This document shows, in pieces, positions 25,753 through 35,539 of a stretch of DNA of 64,000 bases. Below the pieces are notes generated by a model. The model had not been told where the DNA came from. It was given only the letters and a program-made list of their open reading frames with translations, and ran no database searches. The stretch is from JBQLZO01 sp052168315 (GTDB taxonomy: Bacteria > Planctomycetota > Phycisphaerae > Phycisphaerales > UBA1924). Position numbers and translations under genes: made by a program. The stretch is taken from NCBI GenBank assembly GCA_052168315.1, contig JBQLZO010000062.1, forward strand, positions 62,001 to 126,000. Reading direction: 5' to 3'. Each line of letters opens with the position of its first letter. Position 1 is the first letter of the stretch.

Positions 25753-26967
25753 ATGGCCGACCGCCAGACCGACCGAATCGCCACCAAGTGCATCCACGCC
25801 GCGCAGCGACCGGAAGAGACCACCGGCGCTGTCATGCCGCCCATCTTCCAGACCTCCACCTACGCCCAGCCCTCGCCCGGCGTGCACAAGGGCTTCGAGT
25901 ACACCCGCTCGCACAACCCCACGCGCTACGCGCTCGAACGCTCGATCGCCCGGCTCGAAGGCTCCACCATCGCCGAGTCCGACGATCCCTCCTGCGGCGG
26001 GTTCGCGTTCGCCTCCGGGATGGCCGCCATCGCCACGCTCCTCGAACTCCTCGACGCCGGCAACCGCATCGTCACCATGGACGACCTCTACGGCGGCACC
26101 AACCGCCTCTTCTCACGCGTCCGCCAGCGCTCCCAGGCGCTCAAGGTCAACTATGTCGACCTCACCAACCCCGACGCCCTCCGCGCCGCCATGACCCAGG
26201 ACACCAAGCTCGTCTGGGTCGAAACGCCCACCAACCCCACCCTCAAGGTCGCCGACCTCGCCGCCATCGCCAAGGTCGCGCGACAGGCCTGCCCCTCGGC
26301 CATCCTCGCCTGCGACAACACCTTCGCATCGCCCATCAACCAGCGACCGCTCGAGCACGGGTTCGATGTCGTCATGCACTCATCCACCAAGTATGTCAAC
26401 GGGCACTCCGATGTCGTCGGCGGCCTGCTCGTCACCTCCAACCTCGAACTCGCCCGCCGCATCCGGTTCCTCCAGAACGCCATCGGCAGCGTCATGGCCC
26501 CCTTCGACAGCTTCCTCACCCTCCGGGGCATTAAGACCCTCGATGTCCGCATGCAGCGGCACAACGAGTCCGGCATGGCCATCGCCAAGTGGCTCGAGCA
26601 GCACGAAGCCGTGGAGTCCGTCCTCTACCCCGGGCTGCCCTCCCATCCGCAGCACGCGGTCGCCAAGAAGCAGATGTCCGGCTTCACCGGCATGATCACC
26701 TTCTTCATCAAGGGCGGGCTCGATGAGGCCCGCAGGTTCCTCGAGTCCGTCCGCGTGTTCCAGCTCGCCGAATCGCTCGGCGGCGTCGAGTCGCTCGTCG
26801 ACCACCCCGCCATCATGACCCACGCCTCCGTCCCCCCCGAACAGCGCCAGGCGCTGGGCATCTCCGACACACTCATCAGGCTCTCCGTCGGCATCGAAGA
26901 CCTCGAAGACCTCCGGGCAGACCTCCAGCAGGCCCTCGCCGCGGCCCGGGTCCCCGCCCGCGTCTGA
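25753..26967 (+). CDS. Cystathionine gamma-lyase/synthase family PLP enzyme
   Basis: A 404-residue Cys/Met-metabolism PLP enzyme. The PLP lysine is in HSSTKYVNGHSDVVGG (about residue 213). YTRSHNPTRYALE near residue 50, the FASGMAAI phosphate loop and WVETPTNPTLKV with DNTFASP are all present. It follows the cystathionine beta-synthase gene and so most likely acts as gamma-lyase, giving cysteine from cystathionine; gamma-synthase activity cannot be excluded from sequence. ATG 25753 follows an AAGGA ribosome-binding site. Confidence 0.92.
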   Translation: MADRQTDRIATKCIHAAQRPEETTGAVMPPIFQTSTYAQPSPGVHKGFEYTRSHNPTRYALERSIARLEGSTIAESDDPSCGGFAFASGMAAIATLLELLDAGNRIVTMDDLYGGTNRLFSRVRQRSQALKVNYVDLTNPDALRAAMTQDTKLVWVETPTNPTLKVADLAAIAKVARQACPSAILACDNTFASPINQRPLEHGFDVVMHSSTKYVNGHSDVVGGLLVTSNLELARRIRFLQNAIGSVMAPFDSFLTLRGIKTLDVRMQRHNESGMAIAKWLEQHEAVESVLYPGLPSHPQHAVAKKQMSGFTGMITFFIKGGLDEARRFLESVRVFQLAESLGGVESLVDHPAIMTHASVPPEQRQALGISDTLIRLSVGIEDLEDLRADLQQALAAARVPARV

Positions 26968-27144
26968 CCCCCCCCAACAAGATCACCCCGCGCCGGTCTC
27001 TCGCCGTTTCGAAGGGGTTCGACGCTTCCCGGCACTGAGACCCAGTCGCAGCCGGGCGACCTACGATCCAGCCCGCGCAGCGCCCCGCGCCGCCGCGATG
27101 GGCCGTCCTGTCAATCCGTCACTCCCGCAAGGAATCGACCCACG

Positions 27145-28599
27145 ATGGACTCCAGATCCCGACGCTTCGACCTCGCCCCGCTCACGCTCACCTCCAGCGC
27201 CCTCAGCATCGCCCTCGCGCTGGCCTGCACCGCACCGCTCGCCATCGGCGGGCAGCCGGACACGCGCAGCAAGGCACGCGCCGACGACGCCGGAAGCACC
27301 TCCGACACGGATCCGAAGACGGACACCAGCGACCGCACCGGCGACGACACCGAGACCCAGCCCGAAGCGCCCAATCCGCTCGACTGGGGCGCCCTCGAAT
27401 CGCCCATCCTGACCAACCATGTGCAGCTCACCTTCCCCGACCGCTTCCTCCGCGCGGGCGAGGCCTACTTCGACCCCACCGCCCAGTGGATCATCTTCCA
27501 GGCCGTCGAGGTCCCCGAGGAGGGCGCCGAGCCGGACGAGCACTTCTCCATGTATGTCGCCCCGCTCATCTACGCGCGGGCCAGTGCGCAGGAGCAGGTC
27601 GCCCGCATCACCGGCATGGGCAGGCCCATCCGCATCTCCAACCCCGGATCGGCCAACACCTGCGGATGGTTCCACCCCCGCACCCCGTGGACCGTCATCT
27701 ACGGCTCCACCCTTGTCGCGCCCGAGGTCGACGGCGCGCCCGGATACCAGCGCGGCACCGGGCGTTACAAGTGGCAGTTTCCCAATGAGATGGAGATCGT
27801 CACCCAGAGCGTCCAGGAGATCTTCGACAGCGTCAACCGCGACCTCGGCATGCGCATGGCGCTCCCCGAGCAGTCCAAGCAGCCGCGTCCCCTCATCTCC
27901 CAACCCGGGTACACCGCCGAGTGCGCCTACGACCCCGTCGCGCTGCACATCGTCTTCTGCAATGTCGATCCCGAGACCGGCGATGGCGACCTGTTCGCCT
28001 ACAACACCCGCACCAGGGTCATCACGCCCCTGATCACCGAGCCCGGATACGACGGCGGGCCGTTCTTCTCGCCGGATGGCAAGCGCATCTGCTACCGCTC
28101 CGATCGCCGCGGCGACAACATGCTCCAGCTCTTCGTCGCCGACCTCGAGTTCGATGCCGCCGGAAGCATCACCGGCGTCGTCAAGGAGCACCAGCTCACC
28201 GACAACCAGCATGTCAACTGGGCCCCCTACTGGCATCCCTCCGGCAACATGCTCGTCTACGCCACCTCCGAAGCCGGGCACGACAACTACGAGGTCTACG
28301 CCATCCCCGTCCCGCCGAGGTTCGGCACCAGCGCCGCCATGAGCGACGATGGACCCGTCGAACCCATCCGGATCACCAACGCCTCAGGGTTCGATGGGCT
28401 GCCCGTCTTCTCAAGGGACGCGAAGTACATGCTCTGGACCAGCCAGCGCGGCGGCCCGTGGGACCAGCCCGGCCAGCGCCCCACCAGCCAGCTCTGGATC
28501 GCCGAGTTCACGCCCGACGCCGCCCTCGAACGCATCATCGAATCGCCCACCATCAACCGCAGGGGCGTCGAGGGCGTCAAGCCGACCCCGCAGCGCTGA
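27145..28599 (+). CDS. Exported TolB-like beta-propeller protein
   Basis: 484 residues with a signal peptide (about residues 14-36, ALSIALALACTAPLAIGG) and a 50-residue disordered Asp/Thr-rich linker. The rest is a beta-propeller with WD40-like/PD40 blades: GGPFFSPDGKRICYRSDRRGDNMLQLFV, NWAPYWHPSGNMLVYATSEAG and DGLPVFSRDAKYMLWTSQRGG are typical TolB/DPP-type blades. No peptidase domain follows, so it is not an S9 peptidase. It probably scaffolds or binds ligands in the periplasm. ribF begins 30 bp downstream. Confidence 0.82.
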   Translation: MDSRSRRFDLAPLTLTSSALSIALALACTAPLAIGGQPDTRSKARADDAGSTSDTDPKTDTSDRTGDDTETQPEAPNPLDWGALESPILTNHVQLTFPDRFLRAGEAYFDPTAQWIIFQAVEVPEEGAEPDEHFSMYVAPLIYARASAQEQVARITGMGRPIRISNPGSANTCGWFHPRTPWTVIYGSTLVAPEVDGAPGYQRGTGRYKWQFPNEMEIVTQSVQEIFDSVNRDLGMRMALPEQSKQPRPLISQPGYTAECAYDPVALHIVFCNVDPETGDGDLFAYNTRTRVITPLITEPGYDGGPFFSPDGKRICYRSDRRGDNMLQLFVADLEFDAAGSITGVVKEHQLTDNQHVNWAPYWHPSGNMLVYATSEAGHDNYEVYAIPVPPRFGTSAAMSDDGPVEPIRITNASGFDGLPVFSRDAKYMLWTSQRGGPWDQPGQRPTSQLWIAEFTPDAALERIIESPTINRRGVEGVKPTPQR

Positions 28600-28629
28600 T
28601 CCGCAGCCGCACCAACTCCACGCCCCGCG

Positions 28630-29679
28630 ATGCACGAGCCCGACCAGATCCTCCCGCCGATCGACATCCCCGACGATCGACCCATCGTCGTGACCATCGG
28701 CAACTTCGACGCCGTGCACAAGGGACACCGCGCGCTCATCGACGCCGCGCGATCCCTCCGCACCCGCTCCGCGCACCACGGGCCCAACTTCGTCATCGCG
28801 CTGGCGTTCCACCCGCATCCGGCCGCCATCCTCCGCCCCGGAACCCAGCCGCCGGCCATCACCTCGTGGGAAAGGCGCGAGCGTCTGCTCCGCGCGGCCG
28901 GCGCCGATGCCGTCGCGCCCCTCACCCCGAGCCCGGCCCTGCTCGGGCTCGAGCCGCACGCCTTCCTCGACACCATCGCCCGCCGATACCGCATCGACGG
29001 CATCGTCGAGGGGCACGACTTCCACTTCGGCAGGGCCCGCGCGGGCACACCCGAGACCCTCATCACGCTCGCCGATCAGCGCGGCATCACCCCGCGCATC
29101 GTCGAGCCCGTCGAGGTCGCGCTCAACGATCAGTCGCTGGTCACCGCCTCCAGCACCATCACGCGATGGCTGCTCGCGCACTCCCGCGTCGAAGACGCCG
29201 CCCGCCTCCTCGCCCGACCGCACGAGGTCGGCGGGCGCATCGTCCGCGGCGACCGGCTCGGACGCACCATCGGCATCCCCACCGCCAACCTCAGCACCGA
29301 CGAACTCCTCCCCGCCGATGGCGTCTACGCCGGGTACGCCACCCTCGAATCCGGCGGCCGGATCCCCGCGGCCATCCACATCGGCCCGCGCGCCACCATC
29401 GACGCGGAAGCCAGGACCTGCGAGGCCCACCTCTTCGAGCCCGACGGCACGCCGTGGCAAGGCCCCGCCTGCACCGACGATGACCCCGAGTACGGCTGGC
29501 CCATCAACCTCGCCTTCATCGCGTGGCTCCGCGACCAGGCCAGGTTCGAATCGCTCGAGGCGCTCGTCGCCCAGATCCACCGCGACATCGCCCGCGCAGC
29601 GCCCATCGCCACCCGCGCCATCGACCAGACCACCGGCGATCCCGTCGCGGGCACCATCACCTTCCCCGCCCTATCGTGA
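28630..29679 (+). CDS. ribF: Bifunctional riboflavin kinase/FAD synthetase
   Basis: A 349-residue enzyme making FMN and FAD from riboflavin. The N-terminal adenylyltransferase domain has the nucleotide-binding motif GNFDAVHKGHRALI (about residue 24) and EGHDFHFGRARAGTPETL. The C-terminal flavokinase domain has GRTIGIPTANLS and DGVYAGYATL, the usual ATP/flavin site. Length is typical, with an N-terminal extension of about 15 residues. The stop overlaps the GTG of the next gene (GTGA), suggesting coupled translation. Confidence 0.94.
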   Translation: MHEPDQILPPIDIPDDRPIVVTIGNFDAVHKGHRALIDAARSLRTRSAHHGPNFVIALAFHPHPAAILRPGTQPPAITSWERRERLLRAAGADAVAPLTPSPALLGLEPHAFLDTIARRYRIDGIVEGHDFHFGRARAGTPETLITLADQRGITPRIVEPVEVALNDQSLVTASSTITRWLLAHSRVEDAARLLARPHEVGGRIVRGDRLGRTIGIPTANLSTDELLPADGVYAGYATLESGGRIPAAIHIGPRATIDAEARTCEAHLFEPDGTPWQGPACTDDDPEYGWPINLAFIAWLRDQARFESLEALVAQIHRDIARAAPIATRAIDQTTGDPVAGTITFPALS

Positions 29680-30818
29680 CCGCCGCCACCACCACCGACA
29701 GTGATGATGGCCATGCCGATGCGCCCGCGCCGCGAGAGGACGAGAAGCCGATGCCAGCCCCGACCAACCAGCCGACCGAACAGGCGGCCCACGGCAACGC
29801 CACGCCCGCGCAGATCGCCGACCGGCTCCGCGCCGCACGATCCGTCATCCTGCTCACCCACACCAAGCCCGATGGCGATGCCGTCGGATCCACCATCGGG
29901 CTCGCCCGCGCCCTCCACCACGCCGGCATCAAGGCCCTGCCCGTCTACGAGGGCCCCTGGTCCGCGCGCTTCAACGGGCTCGTCGACACCACCCCCACCG
30001 AGCAGTTCTCCCCTTCGCTCGCGCAGGAAGAACCCCTCGCCAGCGCCGACCTCATCGTCGTCTGCGACACCTGCTCATGGGGCCAGCTCGTCGAGGCCGA
30101 GCCCTACCTCAACGAGCGCACGCCCGAGCGCTGCGTCGTGATCGACCACCACATCCGCGCCAATCCCGAGATCGCCGACCTGCGTTATGTCGACACCGCC
30201 GCCGCCGCCGCGTGCCAGATGGTCGCCAAGGTCGCCGTCGAGCTCCTCGGGCTCGACTCGCCCGCGCGCCTCCCCACCGATGTCGCGGCCCCCCTCTATG
30301 TCGGCACCGGCACCGACACCGGCTGGTTCCGGCACTCCAACACCACCGCCGGCGTGCACCGGCTCGCCGCCGACCTCATCGACACCGGCATCCCACGCGA
30401 ACGCCTCTACGCACAGGTCGAGCAGTCCGACACCCTCGCGCGGCTCAAGCTCGCCGGGCGGGCGCTTGCATCACTCCGCCTCGTCAGCAACGGGCGCGGC
30501 GCGGTGATGATCCTGAAGAAATCCGACTACGCCGAGTGCAGCGCCGGGTACGACGAAGGCGGCGGGCTCACCGATCTCGTCTCGACAACCGGCATCATCC
30601 GCGCCGTCGCCCTCATCCACGAGGTCTCCGGCGACCTCACCAAGGTCTCGTTCCGCTCCAAGTCCGGCGGCACGCTCCCCGATGTCGATGTCAACGCGCT
30701 GGCCAACCAGCTCGGCGGCGGCGGACACTTCCACGCCGCGGGCGCCAAGGTCAAGGCCCCGCTCGCAGTCGTCATCGAACGCGTCGAACGACTCCTCGCC
30801 GCGGCCACCGCCGACTGA
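29676..30818 (+). CDS. DHH-family phosphoesterase (NrnA-like)
   Basis: A 380-residue protein of the DHH/DHHA1 class, which hydrolyses nanoRNA, pAp or cyclic dinucleotides with Mn2+. The motifs are in order: TKPDGDAVGS (about residue 67), VVCDTC, VIDHHIRAN with the DHH triad (about 153-155), GTDTGWFRHSNT, and the DHHA1 glycine loop GGGGHFHAAG near residue 350. GTG at 29676, overlapping the ribF stop, gives the longest reading. An ATG at 29751 is the other candidate and would remove a 25-residue disordered lead. Confidence 0.9.
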   Translation: MTAATTTDSDDGHADAPAPREDEKPMPAPTNQPTEQAAHGNATPAQIADRLRAARSVILLTHTKPDGDAVGSTIGLARALHHAGIKALPVYEGPWSARFNGLVDTTPTEQFSPSLAQEEPLASADLIVVCDTCSWGQLVEAEPYLNERTPERCVVIDHHIRANPEIADLRYVDTAAAAACQMVAKVAVELLGLDSPARLPTDVAAPLYVGTGTDTGWFRHSNTTAGVHRLAADLIDTGIPRERLYAQVEQSDTLARLKLAGRALASLRLVSNGRGAVMILKKSDYAECSAGYDEGGGLTDLVSTTGIIRAVALIHEVSGDLTKVSFRSKSGGTLPDVDVNALANQLGGGGHFHAAGAKVKAPLAVVIERVERLLAAATAD

Positions 30819-30841
30819 ACCGCGCATTCCCGACAACCCGC

Positions 30842-31987
30842 TCAGGAACGCATCCCGCCGTACATCCCCCACGCGATCGGGAGCAGCACCAGTGCCGGCA
30901 CCATCGCCCCCATCGCCGGCGGCACGCCCGGATACGCCACATTCGGCGCCGCCGCGGCCGCCACCAGCCCCAGCCCCGCCACCGGCGCCGCCCGCAGCGT
31001 CGCGCCCAGAAGCCCCCGCGGCATCCGCAGCAGGAACAGCGGCATCGCCGCCACCAGCACCAGCCCGTTGCTCAGAACCACACCCACGCGCCCCCACCGC
31101 GCCCGCTCGAGCCGCGCGGTCGCCGCCGGCTCCAGCCCCCCCACCGACACGATCTCGCCGATCTCCGACCACGACAGGTGAGCGCCGAACCCCTCCATCC
31201 ACTTCACCCGAAGCCGCGTCGGATCCAGCACCGTCTCGTACGCCTCGATCGGCGTCCCACGCCCATCGCCCGCGCCTCCACCCGCGCCGTCCATCGCCAG
31301 GTACCACCCGTCGGTCAGCGACCACCGCCCCGACCCCTCACCCTCCCAGCGCGCTTCGCTCGCACGCAGATGCCCCAACACGCCGGACTCCGGATCGCGC
31401 AGCCAGATGTTCACCCCGCCCAGCACGCCCGCCTCCGGATCGAACGACACCGCGTGCCAGACGCTCCCCCGCTCATCCTCGGCCAGCGTCACCGCGATCG
31501 ACGACACCTCCCCGCGCCCGATGTCCTGAACGCTCCGCCCCAGCCGATCCGCGATCGATGGAATCACCACCTCCTGGTTCACCAGCTGCGCCGCCAGCAC
31601 CACCGCACCGACCAGAAAAAACGACCGCGACACCCGGAACAACGAGATCCCGCTCGCCAGCATCGCCACGATCTCACGCTGCTTCACCAGCTGCGACGCC
31701 GTGAACCCGAGCCCGCCGATCAGCAGCAGCCCCGACAACGCGTTGAACAGCTGCAGCATCCTCGGCCACCACAGCTCCCACACCGCCCACGCCGTCCACA
31801 CCGCCCTCAGCCAGCCCGAGACATCCTCCGCCGAGTCCGCGCCCGACCCCAGCAGCAGCCCGGCGCGCACGAATAGCCGCAGGTTCAGGAACGCATCGAT
31901 CGTCACCGTGAACAGCACGAACACCACCGCGAGCAGCACGATGTTCGTCGCGTACAGGCGGGCGATGTACCAGGTCAGTGTCGGCAT
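30842..31987 (-). CDS. LptF/LptG-family permease
   Basis: A 381-residue integral membrane protein of the YjgP/YjgQ family. In Gram-negative cells these form the LptB2FG transporter that moves lipopolysaccharide from the inner membrane. Membrane helices lie at about 13-35, 75-100, 120-140, 285-305, 320-340 and 350-370, with the large periplasmic beta-jellyroll between helices 3 and 4. The ASQLVKQREIVAMLASGIS segment is the typical coupling helix. Only one of the two usual paralogues is visible here. The HEAT gene upstream is on the same strand with a 28-bp gap. Confidence 0.9.
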   Translation of the reverse strand: MPTLTWYIARLYATNIVLLAVVFVLFTVTIDAFLNLRLFVRAGLLLGSGADSAEDVSGWLRAVWTAWAVWELWWPRMLQLFNALSGLLLIGGLGFTASQLVKQREIVAMLASGISLFRVSRSFFLVGAVVLAAQLVNQEVVIPSIADRLGRSVQDIGRGEVSSIAVTLAEDERGSVWHAVSFDPEAGVLGGVNIWLRDPESGVLGHLRASEARWEGEGSGRWSLTDGWYLAMDGAGGGAGDGRGTPIEAYETVLDPTRLRVKWMEGFGAHLSWSEIGEIVSVGGLEPAATARLERARWGRVGVVLSNGLVLVAAMPLFLLRMPRGLLGATLRAAPVAGLGLVAAAAAPNVAYPGVPPAMGAMVPALVLLPIAWGMYGGMRS

Positions 31988-32015
31988 GCCTGCGGATCCG
32001 CACCCCCCGGCGGCC

Positions 32016-34259
32016 TCAGCGACCCAGGATCACCGGCACCGCCTGCTCGCCCGCCGCCCGCAGCGCGCCCAGCACCTCCGCGGCCGCACGCGCCGATTCC
32101 AGGTCGCCGACCAGCAGCAGGTCCGCCAGCGCCTCGATCTGGCGATCCTCGCTCAGCGGGCCGCAACGCCGCGCGCTCGCCGCGGCCGTGTTCAGCAGCA
32201 GCACCTGCTCGTTCCCCTCGCTCTGCAGCGCCGCGTCCAGCAGAGCGGTCTGCGCACGCGACTCGCAGATGTACCCCAGCACATCCGCCAGCTCCAGGCG
32301 GATCAGCCCCGACGACTCGTTGAGCGCCGCGATCAGCGCGGTCCCCGCATCGTTGATCGACAACGCCGAGCTCCGACCGATCGCCAGCCGGCGCAGCGCC
32401 TCGATCGCCTCCAGCGCCGCATCCTCGGCCGCCTCATCGCTCAGGACCTCGCCCGAGGCGCTGCCCACCGCCTGCACCGCCGCCGCCGCGAGCTGCGACT
32501 CGGACAACCCCGGCCGCACCATCGTGCTGATCACATCGCCCGAGAGACGGTTGTTGAACCGGACCTGGTCCTCCAGCGACAGGAACACCAGCGCCGGCGT
32601 CGCCCGCAGCGAGGGCTCGCCTCGCAGCGCCTCGCTCGCCGCAACGCCCACCTCGCCCGGAAGGTCGATCACCGCGATGTCCACGCCCGGCGTCGCCGCA
32701 ACATCCGACATCGCGTCGTTCAGGCTCCGCGTCGGCGGGAGCACCGTGAACCCCTCCGACTCCAGCGCCGCACGCAGGAACTGCTGGCGATCCACATCCT
32801 CAGCCAGCACAAGCGCGTACCGCACGCCCGACTCCCGGATGAACCCCGCCAGCGTCGGCACCACCCGCTCGGCCCCGATGAACCCGCGCTCGGGCATCGA
32901 ACGGGCCAGCGCCAGCGCCGCCTCGAAGCGAACCATCCGGTCCGGGTAGGTCAGCGCCCGCACCAGCGGCGTCTGGGCGCTCTCGCCCTCCACCAACCCC
33001 GCGCCGCCGATCGAGCTGTCCAGCGCCGCGATCAACGCACGCACCAGCTGCGTGTCGCCATCCTCCAGCGCCAGATCCAGCGCCCGCTGCGTCGAGCCCG
33101 CGCCCGCCAGCGTCGCGAAGAACACCGCATCACGGTCCTCCGAGTCGTACAACGGGTTCGGCGTCTCGCCCGACTCGGACAGCTCACGCGCGAAGTTCGC
33201 CGCGATCCACACCGCCAGCGCATCGCCGTTTGATGCGTCCTGCGACAGCGCCCGCTCGGCCATCTGCATCGCCATCGTCTCGTGGTACACCACCGTCTCG
33301 ATCGGCAGCGGCGTCAGGCCCACCTCCGGCGTGAAGTTCCAGATCAGCTGGAAATCCTCGCCGGGGAACGAGAGCAGCCCGCCCACAACCCGGCGCCGAC
33401 CATCGAAGTACGAACGCGCCTGCGTCTGGTACAGCACCGAAGACCGCACGCTCGCGTCGTAGGTCCCCGTGATCGCCCGGATCGCGTTCTGCGCCTCGCT
33501 CCGAACCGTCGGCGCGGTGCCCTCCGCGTTGGCCAGCTCGTACAGCGCCGGCAGCGCCAGCGGGTTGCCCACCTGACCCAGAATGATCGCGATCCGCTCC
33601 TGAACCTCCGGGAGCGACGCCGGCAGCGCCGCCAGCAGCGGCTTGACCGCGTCCGAGCCCAGCCGCTCCAGCATCCGCTGCGCCCGGGCCCGCATCCGCA
33701 GGTCCTGACCGCCCGAGAGCAGATCGAACAACTGCGGCACCGCGTACTCGCCCGCCGAGATCAGCCGCTGCGTCGCCAGCTGCTCCGCGCGCATCCCCTG
33801 GTCGAGCATCGCGATGCTCTCGGAGATCCGCTGCGGGCTCCGCGCACGATCGTCGAGACCGGTCTCATACTTCTTCCAAAGCGCCGCCGCGTCGGCCTCA
33901 AGCTCGGGCACCACCAGCGCCCGCCGGTACGCCTCGTCGAACCGAGCGGCCAGCCCGGGAGCATCACCGATGATCGCCGCCAACTCCGTCGCCTCGATGT
34001 CCATCTCGAGCAGCGCCCGGATGTTCGCCTGCGCCAGCTCGTACTTCGCCACCGTCACGAAGAACACGAAGTCCTCCACCAGGCGCTGCACGGAAGGACG
34101 CGAAGCCTCGCCGGCCGCCCCATCCTGCCGCGCCATCGCCGACGCGGACGCCGTCGAGGGCACACCAAGCATCCCGCACCCCACCGCGAGCGAGCCCGCA
34201 ACAAGAGACGCAGCCAGAACGGGACGGACACGGGCGGTGTTGCAACGATCGTGAGGCAC
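32016..34259 (-). CDS. HEAT-repeat lipoprotein with receiver-like domain
   Basis: 747 residues from GTG 34259, which has AGGGAG 6 nt upstream; the frame remains open to 34541. The N-terminus (VLAASLVAGSLAVGC) is a lipoprotein-type signal with Cys near residue 25. Residues about 120-260 contain HEAT-like helical pairs (QLFDLLSGGQDLRMRARAQRMLERLG...). A large helical region follows. Around residues 515-600 a Rossmann/receiver-like domain is suggested by RYALVLAEDVDRQQFLRAALESEG...GVDIAVIDLPG, including an Asp where a phosphoacceptor would be. The C-terminus returns to HEAT-like repeats. Exported location would make phosphorylation unlikely, so the receiver is probably a fold relic. Unknown role. 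Confidence 0.75.
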   Translation of the reverse strand: MPHDRCNTARVRPVLAASLVAGSLAVGCGMLGVPSTASASAMARQDGAAGEASRPSVQRLVEDFVFFVTVAKYELAQANIRALLEMDIEATELAAIIGDAPGLAARFDEAYRRALVVPELEADAAALWKKYETGLDDRARSPQRISESIAMLDQGMRAEQLATQRLISAGEYAVPQLFDLLSGGQDLRMRARAQRMLERLGSDAVKPLLAALPASLPEVQERIAIILGQVGNPLALPALYELANAEGTAPTVRSEAQNAIRAITGTYDASVRSSVLYQTQARSYFDGRRRVVGGLLSFPGEDFQLIWNFTPEVGLTPLPIETVVYHETMAMQMAERALSQDASNGDALAVWIAANFARELSESGETPNPLYDSEDRDAVFFATLAGAGSTQRALDLALEDGDTQLVRALIAALDSSIGGAGLVEGESAQTPLVRALTYPDRMVRFEAALALARSMPERGFIGAERVVPTLAGFIRESGVRYALVLAEDVDRQQFLRAALESEGFTVLPPTRSLNDAMSDVAATPGVDIAVIDLPGEVGVAASEALRGEPSLRATPALVFLSLEDQVRFNNRLSGDVISTMVRPGLSESQLAAAAVQAVGSASGEVLSDEAAEDAALEAIEALRRLAIGRSSALSINDAGTALIAALNESSGLIRLELADVLGYICESRAQTALLDAALQSEGNEQVLLLNTAAASARRCGPLSEDRQIEALADLLLVGDLESARAAAEVLGALRAAGEQAVPVILGR

Positions 34260-34842
34260 TGGGGACTCCCTGTCCTGGACTCCGGGCGATACGCACGAGA
34301 CCCACCCATCCGGGGGCGGGCGCCACGCCCGACGAGCGGCCGCGGATTCGATACGCGAACGAAACACAACCACGCCACAGACGCGGGCCCACACCCGCGG
34401 CAGAACGCGATCGAAGGGCGAGCAATCTACTTCCGCCCCAAGCGGAGCGTCAACCGAGCCACCTCCACCACCCAGGCATCCCGATCCCGGGACGACGCGA
34501 TCGGACCCTCCACAGCAACGGCCGCAGCCCCCGCCGAGCACGCCACCAGCCGTTCGCCCTCAGCCTCGCCCCTGTTCCCCGCCACACACCCCGCACGCCT
34601 TCCCGATTTCGGTGCCCACGCCCCACCCCCACCCCGCCTTCCGGCGAATCGAGCCCCCGCCCGAGTGGACCCGCACACCCCTTCCGGGTCCGCCCGCTGA
34701 TCGAACTTGCGCAGACCCCCGCCCCGCACGGTCAAGGCCCGCACCCCCCGCGTCGATACCTCCGCCACCGGCCAGCGACCGCCCACGGATGGGCCCGGCC
34801 CGCACGCCGACCGCGAACGCCCCACACCGATCGAGGTGCTCT
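34260..34842. other. Divergent intergenic region, 583 bp
   Basis: Contains the promoter candidate at 34424-34453 for the minus-strand HEAT gene. The plus-strand side is C-rich and carries GAGGTG just before the ATG at 34843. Short ORFs here (for example 34427-34825 minus) have Arg/Gly-rich composition like shadow frames, and I do not accept them. No RNA structure was recognised. Confidence 0.45.
34424..34453 (-). promoter_or_regulatory. Candidate sigma70-type promoter for the HEAT lipoprotein gene
   Basis: On the minus strand, TTGACG (34453-34448) and TAGATT (34429-34424) are separated by 18 bp, about 165 nt before the GTG start at 34259. It is the best consensus match seen in the gap. Confidence 0.45.
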
Positions 34843-35424
34843 ATGCAGTGGTTCGAAAAGGAAGTCCTGACCACCGGCGAAGTCGCCAAGCTCTGCAATG
34901 TCGCGCCGAGAACGGTCAGCAAGTGGTTCGACTCGGGCCAGCTCGAAGGCTTCCGGATCCCCGGATCACGCGATCGACGCATCCCCACCAAGAACCTCAT
35001 GCGCTTCATGAAGGCCAACAACATCCCCATGGACGGCGTCTTCTCGGGCCGCCCCCGCGTCCTCGTCGTCGACGACGCCTCGGAAGTCACCCAGCAGCTC
35101 GCCGAACTCCTCAAGCAGCAGGGCCGGTACGATGTCCGCACCGCCTCCAACCCCTTCCTCGCCGGCATGGAGTGCGAGCGCTTCCGCCCCCATGTCATTC
35201 TCCTGGACATCCACCTCGGCGACACCGAACCCAACGCCTTCACCCGCGCCATCCGCTCCAACGACGAACTCGCCGTCACACGCATCGTCGCCATGTCCGG
35301 CAAACTGACCGACGGCCAGCTCGCCTCCCTCCGCATGCAGGGCTACGACGGCTACCTCAAGAAGCCCTTCGCTGGACGCCAGGTCATCGAAGAGATCGAG
35401 AAGGCCAACGCCCTCATCCACTGA
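34843..35424 (+). CDS. HTH-receiver regulator (DNA-binding domain first)
   Basis: 193 residues. Residues 6-60 form a MerR/excisionase-type helix-turn-helix (LTTGEVAKLCNVAPRTVSKW, then RRIPTKNLMRFMKANN). Residues about 70-190 are a receiver domain with VLVVDDASE, phosphoacceptor Asp122 in LLDIHLGD, MSGKL (Ser replaces Thr) and LKKPF. This order is the reverse of OmpR/NarL regulators, where the receiver comes first; I recall similar planctomycete proteins but cannot name the family. GAGGTG precedes the ATG. The partner kinase is not in the window. Confidence 0.85.
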   Translation: MQWFEKEVLTTGEVAKLCNVAPRTVSKWFDSGQLEGFRIPGSRDRRIPTKNLMRFMKANNIPMDGVFSGRPRVLVVDDASEVTQQLAELLKQQGRYDVRTASNPFLAGMECERFRPHVILLDIHLGDTEPNAFTRAIRSNDELAVTRIVAMSGKLTDGQLASLRMQGYDGYLKKPFAGRQVIEEIEKANALIH

Positions 35425-35484
35425 GCGAACGAGCGATTCGCCCAGCCCGGGCCGCATCGTCCTCACCATTCCGACCACATCCAC

Positions 35485-35513
35485 CGACGCCCTCCGCCCC
35501 ACGGAGGGCGTCG
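35485..35513 (+). terminator. Hairpin terminator after the HTH-receiver gene
   Basis: cgacgccctccg (35485-35496) pairs perfectly over 12 bp with cggagggcgtcg (35502-35513) around a 5-nt loop, 60 bp after the stop. It is followed by tcgcgcgcc, with no T-tract. Confidence 0.7.
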
Positions 35514-35539
35514 TCGCGCGCCGACCCCCAAAACGAACA

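Noticed and set aside
34427..34825. A 132-codon minus-strand ORF in the gap before the HTH-receiver gene
   Set aside because: Low-complexity Arg/Gly/Ala composition, no ribosome-binding site and no recognisable domain; it also overlaps the promoter candidate.
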